Origin: Planctomycetota bacterium | GTDB lineage: Bacteria > Planctomycetota > Planctomycetia > Pirellulales > Pirellulaceae | DNA length: 37,034 nt | Assembly: GCA_027622275.1 (NCBI GenBank) | Contig: JAQBZB010000056.1 | Location: 1-37,034 of the forward strand | Direction: 5' to 3' | Position numbers and translations under genes: made by a program | Notes under the pieces: generated by a model | The model's database searches: none | What the model saw: only the letters and a program-made list of their open reading frames with translations | What the model was told of the DNA's origin: nothing | Part shown: piece after piece, positions 8,978 to 18,800 of the stretch | How the letters are laid out: each line of letters starts with the position of its first letter | How positions within the stretch are numbered: position 1 is the stretch's first letter

Positions 8978-11900
8978 GGCTCACCTTCCACTCGCGCGAC
9001 CTGCAGGTGGGCTGGTGCCGTGGCCGTGGTCGCGCGTGAGCTACCATCGTTCACACGCACGGACGCGCCGTTTGCTTGTGAATCAGGCGTCATGGAAACG
9101 CTGCCTCGCCTGATTGCCGGCATGGCCGGACTTCTGCCAACCAAGCGGTGCAAAACGCCAGCGACGACCGCCAGTCCGAGTCCGATCGCTCCTGTTTGCC
9201 CCAGCACGGCGCTGTGTTCGGGATAGGTCACGGCGACGCCGAACAACAGCACTCCAACAACGAAGAACACGGCCGGCTGCCGCAGCGCGGGAATGTAGAT
9301 AAAGGGAAGCACGACCAGCAGTGCCAACCCCGACGAGACGAACATCAACATCCGCCGACTGACTTTCACAAAGCCGACCGAATCGACAGATCCCGTCGAA
9401 CTGAACAGGTAGCGATTGGTGTCCGGCGAGACCGCTTCCAGTTTTGCCGCTCCGACAAGTTCCTCGAGCGATGGTTGCTCCAATCGACCGCGTCGCCCCC
9501 AATACCATTGGTCTCGCTGCCAAACGAGTTCGGAAGTCAGGGTCGCTGGTATCCACGCGAGGTGCTCGTTTCGCGGGAGCGCAATCTGCCAGTAAACGCG
9601 TTCCGCTCGATCAGCGTCGATGATGGATGGAACGGCGACCCCAAACCGCGAGCCACGAACAACCTCGCTGAAGTACAACATCTCGAATCCAACGACGCGT
9701 CCGACTTGCTCGTCGGCCAGCGTGACCGTAAGCGAGTTATCGCCGTGGTCCACGAATTCGAGCGGCTTGCCGTCAACCAACACCCGAAGCTCTTTGGTCT
9801 GCGCGAGCGAAGGCAACTGGACGTGAACGAGTGGTTGATCGCTCAGCAACTGGAAGCAGACGCGGTCATGGCGGTCGGTCGGTGTCAGCCAGGACTGAAT
9901 CCAGACTCGTGGTATTGAAGTGCTGCCGTTCGTACGCCGTTCGACAACCGAAATTCGAACGAGAGCCGCTCCTGCGACTCCGGTCGAACGAACTCGCAAC
10001 TCCCGCGATCCGATCGGAGGCAAGGCGGCGTCTGACTGCATGATCCATCGCTCGTCCGCAAGCGTGATGGCGGTATCTTCGTCGGACCGAATCGTCAACG
10101 TGTTCGTGACACTTTCGTTCGCCTCCTCTCCGGCCGGTTGGACGAGCGGAATTTGCAACCCGTTCGTACTGGTAATGCCTTTACTCGGAATCGCGAAGGC
10201 GATTTCCAGCTGAAAGTCACCGGTGACCGCCGTTGGCAGGCTGACGATGGTCTCTGTTATTGGGGATCTTACACTGTCTACCAGATCGGCAGTCGCCGTC
10301 TCGGGGGCGGGCTCCGCCGAGGTGACGTCTCGATAGGGAAGTTTTTGTTCACCGCTGGTGATTCGCAGCGTCCCTGAGGCTGCGACGCTGGGTGGAACTG
10401 CGATCGTCAATTCGGTCAGCGGGACGTAAGCGACGGTGGCGAGGAACGATTGTCGGACGCGCACCATGTCGCCGTCCAGGATTGCCTCAGAATTCACGGC
10501 CACGGTCGTTTCACGTGGGCGAATGCGGCGGCGAGCGACGAAACGAGCCGCCTCATCGCTTTCGGTTGACAGCTCTTCGCGGAACATCAGCGGCGAGGCG
10601 AATCGCTTGGGCAGTTCCATCGCGGGAGTACGCGTCTCTTGAGCCAACCACTTCATCGACCCAAATTCCGGCGTCAATTCGACATCGTCGCTGGCCAACA
10701 CAATCAACGTCGCGTCTGGCAGCAGTGCCGAATCCGCCGGACGCGGCAGATCGAAACTCACTTCGACGGCATCGGGATCAATTGCGCGTTGGGCTCGGAT
10801 GTGAAACTCAAAGTCCGTCGCGTCGGCGGCGAGCGGGAGCGTCAAGGTGTCTTGCTCGTCAACGGAAAATGGAACGGCGAGAGATTCTTGCGTGGTCACC
10901 GCATCGATTGTCCAACCTGGCATCTTGAAACTAAGCGAATCACGCTTTGCACCATTCGTCGAGCAGACAATTCGTGCATCAAGTTGAGCGTTGCCGGCTG
11001 CGACGTCAACCACGCAAGTCGTCTCGAGCGAGACACGCGCTTGCTTGGGCAGCAATTCGAGCCCGAGCGAGTAGGGCTGGCGGTCGTAGAGAAATCTCGC
11101 CACGACTGGCTGCTGCCGTAACGGGTCTTCCGGCACCGCAACGCGTTGAACGAACTGACCGGTCACCCAAATCGGCAACCAGTTGCCGTCCAGCGTCACG
11201 TCGACCGATCCCCACTCCCGAACGGAATCTTGAACGCTGAATCCTTCCAGTTGAACCGTGCGGCGTTGCTTCTCGGCCGTAGTCGCCGGCGGAAGCTCCG
11301 CTTCCAGATGCACCTCGATCAGACCGCGCGTCGGCTCGCCCAGCTGCTTGACCAACACGCGTTGCGGACCCTTGTCGTCGCCCGATGGAAGTCGTTCGAT
11401 ATGAAAGTCCGCGTCGCTACGCGACGTCACCTCCATGCCGTCGGGCAACTGGACGATAAAGGAATCAATCGGCGCGGATCGGCTGCGCACCTTCAATTGA
11501 GCTTCACTCCAGAGATGGTTGCCATGCACATGAACCGTCGTCGCGCAAGTCGCCTCGAGAGCGCGCGGCGACACTTGGGCAGGTTGTTGCCACGCCAAGT
11601 CGAGTTCGCCGCCTCCGCCGTCAACCGTGATGACGGTCGCGCTGCCTTGCGTTTCCGACGACACGTTATTTCGCCCGCTGGGACTAATTGCCTCAATCTT
11701 TGCTTCATCGACAGTCAGCCGCATCGTCGTCGCCATGTTCGGCAACATGAGACTCAGCGCGTCACGCGTTCCGTCTCGCAGCACGGGAACTTTGATTGGG
11801 ACACGAATCGTGTGAGCACTATCGGGCGCGGCAAGCAGCAAGCAGACGTAAGATGCCTCGTCACGGGCAATGTACAGTTCGCCTTGTTCGTCGTGTTCGA

Positions 11901-12369
11901 TGGCGGCAACGTCGACAAACAAATTGTCCAACCGCAACGGGATCGCGGTCCACGCTTGCTCCTCGCTACCCGGGCGGGATGTCAACCGAATCCGAAACGT
12001 CACCTTCAAGCGAGCGAAATGCTTCTCCGCATCGACACGCCCGTCGAGTTCGATCGATCCGTTAAAGACCGTTTTCGGCAGCGCCCCCTTTTGTGCCTTG
12101 ATGCGACTTTGGAGTTCCAATAACTCTTGAAAGAGTTCCAAGGTAAACGCGGGTACGGGCCGCAGGATGCCATCTTCATCGACGAGACGCCACTTCAAAT
12201 CCGATTCACGAATCACATCGCCTGATTCCGCGCGAGCCGGTGGTGGTGCGTCGCTGGCTGCTGGCTGCGCGCAAAGAGACCCGCACGTCCAAACGGCGCA
12301 GGTGAACACGAACGACAAAAGTGGGACGAGACGAGGTTGCACAGCTAGGCACTTCATGAATTGCGCCAT
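8974..12369 (-). CDS. Large exported membrane-anchored protein, single unit (1131 aa)
   Basis: Unrecognised family. A signal peptide (cleavage near SLCA|QP, residues 31-36) precedes a helical stretch (LELFQELLELQSRIK, about residues 77-92). Roughly 900 residues of predicted beta-rich repeats follow. Three hydrophobic segments lie at about 1004-1077, and the short hydrophilic tail is rich in Ser, Thr and Arg. The opening LVDEDGILRPVP followed by a helix and a beta stretch is echoed in both halves of the downstream 2311-aa product, so the three units look homologous. The stop codon overlaps the next start in ATGA fashion, so the two genes are probably made together. The start at 12369 gives a good signal peptide; Met5 is an alternative. 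An envelope-spanning structural or transport role is a guess. Confidence 0.85.
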   Translation of the reverse strand: MAQFMKCLAVQPRLVPLLSFVFTCAVWTCGSLCAQPAASDAPPPARAESGDVIRESDLKWRLVDEDGILRPVPAFTLELFQELLELQSRIKAQKGALPKTVFNGSIELDGRVDAEKHFARLKVTFRIRLTSRPGSEEQAWTAIPLRLDNLFVDVAAIEHDEQGELYIARDEASYVCLLLAAPDSAHTIRVPIKVPVLRDGTRDALSLMLPNMATTMRLTVDEAKIEAISPSGRNNVSSETQGSATVITVDGGGGELDLAWQQPAQVSPRALEATCATTVHVHGNHLWSEAQLKVRSRSAPIDSFIVQLPDGMEVTSRSDADFHIERLPSGDDKGPQRVLVKQLGEPTRGLIEVHLEAELPPATTAEKQRRTVQLEGFSVQDSVREWGSVDVTLDGNWLPIWVTGQFVQRVAVPEDPLRQQPVVARFLYDRQPYSLGLELLPKQARVSLETTCVVDVAAGNAQLDARIVCSTNGAKRDSLSFKMPGWTIDAVTTQESLAVPFSVDEQDTLTLPLAADATDFEFHIRAQRAIDPDAVEVSFDLPRPADSALLPDATLIVLASDDVELTPEFGSMKWLAQETRTPAMELPKRFASPLMFREELSTESDEAARFVARRRIRPRETTVAVNSEAILDGDMVRVRQSFLATVAYVPLTELTIAVPPSVAASGTLRITSGEQKLPYRDVTSAEPAPETATADLVDSVRSPITETIVSLPTAVTGDFQLEIAFAIPSKGITSTNGLQIPLVQPAGEEANESVTNTLTIRSDEDTAITLADERWIMQSDAALPPIGSRELRVRSTGVAGAALVRISVVERRTNGSTSIPRVWIQSWLTPTDRHDRVCFQLLSDQPLVHVQLPSLAQTKELRVLVDGKPLEFVDHGDNSLTVTLADEQVGRVVGFEMLYFSEVVRGSRFGVAVPSIIDADRAERVYWQIALPRNEHLAWIPATLTSELVWQRDQWYWGRRGRLEQPSLEELVGAAKLEAVSPDTNRYLFSSTGSVDSVGFVKVSRRMLMFVSSGLALLVVLPFIYIPALRQPAVFFVVGVLLFGVAVTYPEHSAVLGQTGAIGLGLAVVAGVLHRLVGRSPAMPAIRRGSVSMTPDSQANGASVRVNDGSSRATTATAPAHLQVARVEGEP

Positions 12370-12477
12370 CCGGGCGCGAAGGTAACATCCCAGGTCCAGA
12401 AAAGAGAAACCTACGTACTAGTGTACTCTCGCTAAAGGGCAGATTAAAGCAATGAATGCCGGGTTTTTCCAGTCAAC

Positions 12478-13290
12478 TCAGGGCAATCCCGTCGCGGAGG
12501 GCGGGCTGACGCTGCCCCGGTTTAGTGTCGCAACGAGTTCCTCGTGCAGGGCCGAGGTCGCCGCGGCGGCAAATTGCGGGCGTGCGAGAACAAATGGTTC
12601 GCCTTCGATCCCACTCGTATGTCCACCACCCTCCTGCACCAGCAGCAAACCGGCGGCAACATCCCAGACTTTCACGCTCGTTGCCCAATACGCATCAATG
12701 CGTCCGGCGGCGAGATAGGCAAGATTCAATGCGGCTGAACCTAACCGCCGCAATGTTTGGCACTCGACGAGTACGTCAATAAAGCGGCTGATTTCTTCCG
12801 ACTCGCGAGACACTCCGGCCGAGAAGCTTGCCGCGACGAGAGCCGTCCGAAGCGACTCACAGCTACTCACGGAAATCTTCACGCCGTTCAGAAACGCCCC
12901 TTCGCCGCGTACGGCAGAGAAGCATTCGTCGGCAATCGGATCGTAAACGACACCCGCTTGCGGCTGGCCGCGATGTTCGAGCGCAACCGACACAGAGAAC
13001 GCCGGCAGGCGATGAACGTAATTGACCGTTCCATCGAGTGGATCGACGATCCAACGAAATTCAGACTCACGGCGTTCGTGCTCCACCGGATCGCCTTCTT
13101 CGCCAAGGAAGTCATGATCCGGGAAGGCGTCATGAATGATCTCGTAAATGACTTGCTGAGACGCAAGGTCTGCCTCGCTTACCAAGTCCTTGGGAGCTTT
13201 TTCGCGCGGGTTGATGCGGCCTTGCCAGTCCAGCAGCACCGCTCCCCCCTTGCGGGCAGCGTCTTCACAAACCCTGATATAATCATGCAT
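12478..13290 (-). CDS. Inositol monophosphatase family protein (SuhB/HisN-like)
   Basis: A Mg2+-dependent phosphomonoesterase of the inositol-monophosphatase fold. The substrate may be myo-inositol-1-phosphate, histidinol phosphate or a related sugar phosphate; sequence alone does not decide. Metal and phosphate ligands are all visible: D35-LVSE-A-D41, the E64-E65 pair in GEEG, the core motif D83-PLD-GT88 followed by VNY, and the C-terminal W209-D210-VAAG. At 270 aa it has the usual family length with no extra domains. It is followed 108 bp later by the giant-protein pair on the same strand. Its upstream region (13291-13390) is shared with a divergent promoter and RNA on the plus strand. Confidence 0.93.
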   Translation of the reverse strand: MHDYIRVCEDAARKGGAVLLDWQGRINPREKAPKDLVSEADLASQQVIYEIIHDAFPDHDFLGEEGDPVEHERRESEFRWIVDPLDGTVNYVHRLPAFSVSVALEHRGQPQAGVVYDPIADECFSAVRGEGAFLNGVKISVSSCESLRTALVAASFSAGVSRESEEISRFIDVLVECQTLRRLGSAALNLAYLAAGRIDAYWATSVKVWDVAAGLLLVQEGGGHTSGIEGEPFVLARPQFAAAATSALHEELVATLNRGSVSPPSATGLP

Positions 13291-13391
13291 TACGGGGTTC
13301 CAATCGCCTCTGGTTGCTTGAGGTGTGGTTAGTTAGTTCTGGGAGGTTTTGTCGCGCAGATTTTAGAAGCCCTGTTTTTCTACGGAAACTA

Positions 13392-13419
13392 TGGACACGT
13401 CAACCAATCTTGTTATCAT
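13392..13419 (+). promoter_or_regulatory. Sigma70-like promoter for the structured RNA
   Basis: The -35 box TGGACA (13392-13397) and the -10 box TATCAT (13414-13419) are separated by 16 bp; each matches consensus at 5 of 6 positions. Transcription would begin around 13423-13427, inside the purine-rich strand that closes the predicted RNA helix. Confidence 0.55.
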
Positions 13420-13420
13420 C

Positions 13421-13565
13421 GAGAGAAGTATTTCGCCCCCAACCAGAGGTCGTTGCGCTGCCAAGACTTGCCTTTTAGGTTTGTTTGATTTCTGCCTAGT
13501 TGGCGAATCGGCCTCTTCTCTGTTCCGGCCCCGCCGTCCCGTTTACGTGACGGCGGGGTTTTTTT
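13421..13565 (+). ncRNA. Candidate structured small RNA or leader RNA
   Basis: The segment between the promoter and the terminator folds on itself. AGAGAAG (13422-13428) pairs with CTTCTCT (13515-13521). TTCGCC (13432-13437) pairs with GGCGAA (13502-13507). After a CCC bulge, AAC (13441-13443) pairs with GTT (13499-13501), and AGG (13447-13449) with CCT (13495-13497). This leaves an apical region of about 45 nt, and an intrinsic terminator follows at once. The transcript of about 140 nt ends roughly 30 bp before the next start codon. It could be an independent small RNA or a terminating (attenuator) leader of the downstream gene. I see no SRP-type GGAAGGAAGCAG loop and cannot assign 6S or a known riboswitch class. 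Confidence 0.5.
13529..13565 (+). terminator. Strong intrinsic terminator
   Basis: CCCCGCCGTC (13529-13538) and GACGGCGGGG (13549-13558) form a perfect 10-bp GC-rich stem with a 10-nt loop, followed directly by seven T (13559-13565). The oriented T-run shows it works on plus-strand transcripts. There is no plus-strand coding gene immediately upstream, so it must end the candidate RNA. Confidence 0.9.
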
Positions 13566-13596
13566 GTCTCGATTGAGAATCAGGGAGCATCACGGC

Positions 13597-14241
13597 ATGT
13601 GGCAGCTTGACGGAAGCAAGGCGCGTCTCCAATCGCCGCAGCTAGGTTTTCAACTGGATCTCGCTTCGCCATCGAGCGGCTTGACGGCGTTGAAGGTCGC
13701 ACTCGATTCGAGCCGAGCGCTCAACTCAATCGACGCAGCGCTGATGCAACTAGCGCTGCCTGGCAAAGAGACACTGCTCGCTGATGCTTATGTTCGTGGA
13801 ACCGATCTCGTCGCGACGTTTTCCGAGTCGGCGGATCACCCGTGCCGGACTCAGGTTTACTGGCGCTCCGCGAGCGAGGCCGATTACTTCGGCATCCAGT
13901 TAATTGTTTCCGTCCAAACATCGCAACTCGATGCGGCTCCCAGTTTGATGGTCGCGAGCCGGCTTCCGGGTTCAGCCCGCTTGATCGAAGAGGGCATCGT
14001 CATCGTGCCGCTGCTCGAGTCGGATGTTTGCTATGCCGAACTTACAGACGGGTCTAACATCGAGTCCACGATTGTTAGTGGCACACAGATCACGAACAAG
14101 TTGTTTCCCGGTTCGCTGGAGAAAGGTGTGATTCGCCGCGCAAGAATTCTTGGCTGTTTTCTAGCGGCTTCATCCGCCGAGCATACAGCACGAACAATTC
14201 ACCGACGATTCGCTCGCGCCGCGCCGCCGCTCACGACGTGA
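13597..14241 (+). CDS. Hypothetical protein (214 aa)
   Basis: Not recognised. I chose the ATG at 13597 because AGGGAG sits nine bases upstream and because the longer frame to 13564 would start on a TTG inside the terminator's T-run. The product has no signal peptide or membrane segment. It reads as a mixed alpha/beta soluble protein with several short hydrophobic strands (YFGIQLIVSVQ, GIVIVPLLE) and a basic, Arg-rich C-terminus (HTARTIHRRFARA). It is the only plus-strand gene in a long minus-strand region. It lies just after the structured RNA, which may control it, and converges on the DUF1501 gene. Confidence 0.7.
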   Translation: MWQLDGSKARLQSPQLGFQLDLASPSSGLTALKVALDSSRALNSIDAALMQLALPGKETLLADAYVRGTDLVATFSESADHPCRTQVYWRSASEADYFGIQLIVSVQTSQLDAAPSLMVASRLPGSARLIEEGIVIVPLLESDVCYAELTDGSNIESTIVSGTQITNKLFPGSLEKGVIRRARILGCFLAASSAEHTARTIHRRFARAAPPLTT

Positions 14242-14253
14242 ACGGCACTTCGG

Positions 14254-14308
14254 ACGACGGACCTCCGTGCCCGTCCGTGAATTCGACGGCTTCGGAGAGC
14301 CGTCGTAC
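14254..14308. repeat. Diverged palindrome between convergent genes
   Basis: Arms 14254-14277 (starting ACGACGGACCTCCG) and 14284-14306 (ending GAGCCGTCGT) are imperfect reverse complements, and they resemble the arms of the palindromes at 24026 and 28252. The right arm alone forms GACGGCT-TCGGAG-AGCCGTC (14285-14304). Lying between the ends of the 13597 and 14329 genes, it may act as a bidirectional transcript-end structure, although there is no T-run. Confidence 0.55.
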
Positions 14309-14328
14309 ACAGCGAGCGATCATCTTCT

Positions 14329-15807
14329 CTATGCGAGCAACGGCTGGATGACTTTTCCGCCCTGGTCGGTCAGCCGCACTTCCAAGCCCTTGAACTTGTG
14401 CGTGAATCGCAAGTGATCGAAGCCGAACAGATGCAGGATCGTGGCGTGAAAGTCATTGACGTGGACCGGATCCTTGACCGGCGACCAACCAATCTCGTCG
14501 GTTTCCCCGTAGACCTGCCCGCCCTTGATTCCGCCACCGGCCATCACCACGCTAAAGGCGGACGGATGATGGTCGCGGCCGACGACATTTGATTGATTGC
14601 CGCCGCGGTTTTCCCACAACGGCGTGCGGCCGAACTCGCCCGCAAACACAACCAGCGTCGAATCGAGCAGCCCGCGCTGCTTGAGATCCTTGATCAACGC
14701 CGCGATCGGCTGATCGGCCATGCCGGCGTTATAACCCAGCTCCTCGTCGATGTTGCTGTGATGATCCCACGAAGCATGAACCAGCGTCACGAACCGGACG
14801 CCGCGTTCGATCATCCGTCTGGCCAGGACACAATTGGTCGCGAATTGCTTATAGACATTGGCACCGCCGCCGCGGAAATCGAACTTCTCGGGTTCTTTGC
14901 GAGTCACGCCGTACGCATCCAGCGTCTCTTGCGTCTCATCGGACAGATCGACCAGTTCGGGAGCGGCAGCTTGCATCCGAAACGCGAGTTCGTAAGACGA
15001 GATGCGGCTCGCGATTTCCGGATCTTGAACTTGTTCGAAGCGGCGGCGATTGAGCTTGCTGAGCGTCTCCAATCCCTGTTGCTGCACGTCACGGTCGATG
15101 CCAGGAGGATTGTTCAAATTCAAAACGGGTTCGCCTTCGCTGCGGAAGACAACGCCTTCGTAGGTTGACGGCAAGAACCCGCTCGACCAATTCGAAACGC
15201 CGCCGCTGCTGCCCCGCCCGGCGGTGAGCACGACGTAACCTGGCAAGTCGTTCGCTTCGCTGCCGAGCCCATAGTTCAACCACGAACCCATGCTGGGACG
15301 CCCGAACCGCGGCACACCGCTGCACAACATCAGCTGGGCCGGATGATGATTGAACGCATCGGTGTGCATGGAACGGACCAAACACAAGTCATCGGCACAA
15401 CCGCCCAGGTGAGGCAGGAAGTCCGACAGTTCCATCCCGCACTCGCCGTGCTTAGTAAACTCCCTGGCACTGCCGGCAAGAACGGCGGTCTCTTTCTTCA
15501 CGAACGCGAAGCGGACATTCTCTAGCAGTGACGCCGGTGGTTTCTCGCCATGCAGCTCGCGGAGTTTTGGTTTCGGATCGAATAAATCAAGGTGACTGGG
15601 CGCCCCCGCAGGCAAGATGAATATGCACTGCTTCGCCTTGGCCGGGAGCGGTGACGGTTTGGGAGCCAGCGGGTCGACGGACGGCCCGTCGCCCAGCAGC
15701 CGATCTTGCTGCAATAACGACGCCAGCGCTGCGGCCCCAAGGCCCGAAGCCGTCGAAGTCAGGAAATGCCTGCGCGTCTGATCCCATATCGATTCTTCGA
15801 AACGCAT
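14329..15807 (-). CDS. DUF1501 family exported protein (492 aa)
   Basis: DUF1501 proteins belong to the alkaline phosphatase/sulfatase structural superfamily; their reaction is unproven. The N-terminus has a twin-arginine signal (TRRHFLTSTASG, residues 11-22), so it is probably exported folded. Family landmarks include AGAPSHLDLFDPKP (about 67-80), RSMHTDAFNHHPAQ, GRPSMGSWLNYGLGS, HASWDHHSN, GEFGRTP and a C-terminal HLFGFDHLRFTHKF. The last of these is characteristic of planctomycete members. It begins 14 bp after the stop of the PSCyt/DUF1549/DUF1553 gene. These two families are routinely paired in planctomycetes, so the products probably act together in the periplasm. Length is normal and no damage is visible. 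Confidence 0.95.
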   Translation of the reverse strand: MRFEESIWDQTRRHFLTSTASGLGAAALASLLQQDRLLGDGPSVDPLAPKPSPLPAKAKQCIFILPAGAPSHLDLFDPKPKLRELHGEKPPASLLENVRFAFVKKETAVLAGSAREFTKHGECGMELSDFLPHLGGCADDLCLVRSMHTDAFNHHPAQLMLCSGVPRFGRPSMGSWLNYGLGSEANDLPGYVVLTAGRGSSGGVSNWSSGFLPSTYEGVVFRSEGEPVLNLNNPPGIDRDVQQQGLETLSKLNRRRFEQVQDPEIASRISSYELAFRMQAAAPELVDLSDETQETLDAYGVTRKEPEKFDFRGGGANVYKQFATNCVLARRMIERGVRFVTLVHASWDHHSNIDEELGYNAGMADQPIAALIKDLKQRGLLDSTLVVFAGEFGRTPLWENRGGNQSNVVGRDHHPSAFSVVMAGGGIKGGQVYGETDEIGWSPVKDPVHVNDFHATILHLFGFDHLRFTHKFKGLEVRLTDQGGKVIQPLLA

Positions 15808-15821
15808 CTGCTCGTTCCTTT

Positions 15822-18800
15822 CTATTCCCGCGTGATGAACTCGTCGAGATTAATCAGGGTACGTGCCACAATAATCCAGGCGGCAAGCTCTTCGAGCGAA
15901 CTTCCGTCGGGCACAACGTGCTTGCCGACGATCTGCTTGGTCGCCTCGGGATCGGCTGCCGCGCGTTTCTGTTGTGCCAGCCGCAACGCGATCACGTCCT
16001 CCAACTCGTCGTCCGTTGGGTGACGCGACAGGCAGAGCATGAACGCATAACGCGCTCGTTCGCGCATTGTCCGTGCCAAGTCACCGCTGGGCGGCACTTC
16101 GGTCACGACGCGCGAGCCGAAAGCTTGGGCGCATTCGTAAAACGCCGGATCGTTCCACAGCGTGAGCGCTTGCAGTGGCGTGTTGCTCAGGCTCCGTTGC
16201 GTACAACACTCCGTCGAATCGGGCGAATCGAACGTCATCAACATCGGATAAGGCGAAGTCCGCTGAAAGAACGTGTACAGGCCGCGGCGATAGGCATCTC
16301 CACCTTGGCTGACTTGCCACTTCGCGCTGTTGGCGTACGTCAAGTCGGAGTATTCGGCGGGCTGCGGTGGGCGGACGCTGGGGCCGCCGATTCGCGAGTC
16401 GAGCAGTCCACTGGCCGCCAGCGCGATGTCACGGATCGTTTCCGCTTCGACTCGCTGCCGCTGCTGCCGAGCGACCAAGGCGTTGTACGGATCGGCTTCC
16501 GCCAAATCGGAGCGGAACGTCGCTGACTGCCGGTACGTCGCCGAGGTCAAGATCAGCCGTTGCAGTTGCTTGACGCTCCAGCCTTGCCGCTGAAACTCGC
16601 TCGCCAGCCAGTCCAGCAACTCGGGATGCGTCGGCATCTCGCCTTGCGTTCCAAAGTCGTCCACCGTCGTGACGATGCCGCGCCCAAAGATCTGTTGCCA
16701 CACGCGATTGACCGTCACCCGCGCGGTCAGCGGGTTGTCGGCGGCGAACAACCAACGAGCAAACTCCAATCGGTTGTGCCGCGATTCTTCAGCGGCTAAG
16801 CCCGGCAAGACGGACGGCGTCAGAGCGACGACCGGCTCGCCTTTGTTCAAGAAGTCACCCCGAATGTGAATGTTGGCTTGACGATGTTGTGCGACTTGAA
16901 CAATGGCCTGCGCCTTCACGTCCGAAGCAGCCGGGGCCTTCTTGGCATGATCGGCGACGATCTGGTTCAAACGATTCAGTTCGGGATCGACCGAACGGAA
17001 GTAAGCAGCGACTTGCTTCTGCTCGTCGTCGGTTCGCTCGCCGGCGGGCTTCGCCAAGGCGTTGGCGACGTCCACCGGCATTCCTTCGAGCGTGACGGGC
17101 AGTTGCCCCGAGGTGAACGACAAGCGGAACCGACCGAGGTTGTGCGTGCTTTGGTTGTAGTTCTGGTCGAGAACAAACGTCAGCTTGGTGCCGCCCGCGA
17201 AGCCGACCGCCTCTTTCGCTTCGAAGACAGCCACATGCCGTTTGCCGAACTCCGGGCTCACGGCCCAGCCGTCGGCCGGGTCGTCGTTGATTGCCTTCTC
17301 GACTTGCCAATCGTTCTGCGAGAAGTCGGCTTTCGCGCTGGTCAGCTCGATCTTCGTCGGTTCTTCTTCGCCGCTCGTCGGCGACGCGAGAACGCTGAAC
17401 GTCGTCAACACGAAGTTCCCGTTGTCGGCTCGGCCCGGCCCTTCCTTGACGAGACTCTTGTCGGGCAGCACTTCCAATCGCACGGCCGACACTCGCTTCG
17501 CGTCGACGACTGCTTCGATGGTGTAAACGTCGGACACCTCGTTCTTGCCGGTCGCCAGCCACGACGCATCGTCTTGCCGCTGCAGCGTTGCGCCGTTTTT
17601 CGACATCGCGGTGGTCGGCTCGACGGTCTGCCAGACGACGGCCTTGTCCAACGCCGTTGTCTCCCATGCCGCCTGAGCCCCGGCGAGTTGCGTCGCCTCG
17701 TAATCCTTGACTGCGGCAGTCAGCTTCTCGTGCTCGGCATCAAACGCCGCTTTTGCCAAACGGACTCGCTCTTGATCGGCGGGCAACGGCGCATCGATAT
17801 CCGATTCGTCGATGTCATTGAAGAAGGCGTAGAGCTGATAGTATTCGCGTTGCGTGAGCGGGTCGTACTTGTGGGAATGGCACTGGGCACAACCAACGGT
17901 CAGCCCCAGCCACATCGCTCCGACCGTGTTGGTACGATCGACGGTCTTCTTGACACGATCTTCTTCTTGATCGGTGCCGCCTTCGGTGTTGTGCAGCGTG
18001 TTGCGATGAAAGCCGCTGGCGACTCGCTGTTCAAGCGTCGCGTCGGGCAGCATGTCGCCGGCGATCTGTTCGATGCTGAACTGGTCGTAGGGCAGATCAG
18101 CATTCAAGGCATCGATCACCCAGTTGCGATACCGCCAGGCATAAGGCCGCGCCCGGTCCTTCTCGTAGCCGTCGCTGTCGGCATAGCGGGCCAGGTCCAG
18201 CCAATGCCGGCCCCAACGCTCGCCGTAGTGTGGTGATGACAAGACCCGTTCCACCATCCGCTCGTAGGCGTCCGCCCGAGAATCAGTCAGAAACGCATCG
18301 AGTTCCTGCGGCGTCGGCGGCAAGCCCAGCAAGTCGAGGTAGACTCGCCGCATCAAAGTTTCGGGCGACGCTTCCTCGGAGGGCCGAATGCCGGCGGCGT
18401 CAAGTTGCTGAAGAATGAAGGTATCGATCGGATTCCTGACCCACGCGAAATCCTGTGGAGTCGGTAGTGGCGGATGCAAAATCGGTTGAAACGACCAATG
18501 ATCCGATTCCGTGGACCCGACACCAGCATTGTCCGGCCAGATCGCGCCTTGATCGATCCAAGCTCGCAACACTGCGATTTGTTCGGGCGTCAGCGGGGTC
18601 CCCTCCCCTTCCGGCGGCATGAGCCCAGCGTCTTCATCCAGTCCGGCAACCAGCGTGATCAGGCGACTATTGGCACTATCACCCGGGACAATACTCTTTC
18701 CGCTATCGCCTCCCGCCAACGCACGCATTTTGACGTCAAGCCGCAGGCCCGCCTCTTGCTCCTGTGCGCCGTGGCAAGAGTAGCAAGTCTTTCGCAGGAT

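Noticed and set aside
2042-12369. Alpha-2-macroglobulin-like identity for the giant proteins
   Set aside because: Size and beta-rich nature fit, but no CxEQ thioester motif or bait-region landmark was found in either protein.
16866-18236. Long plus-strand open frame (456 aa) opposite the PSCyt/DUF1549/DUF1553 gene
   Set aside because: It is the antisense shadow of a gene with clear domains; it has no recognisable motif and its composition follows the complementary codons.
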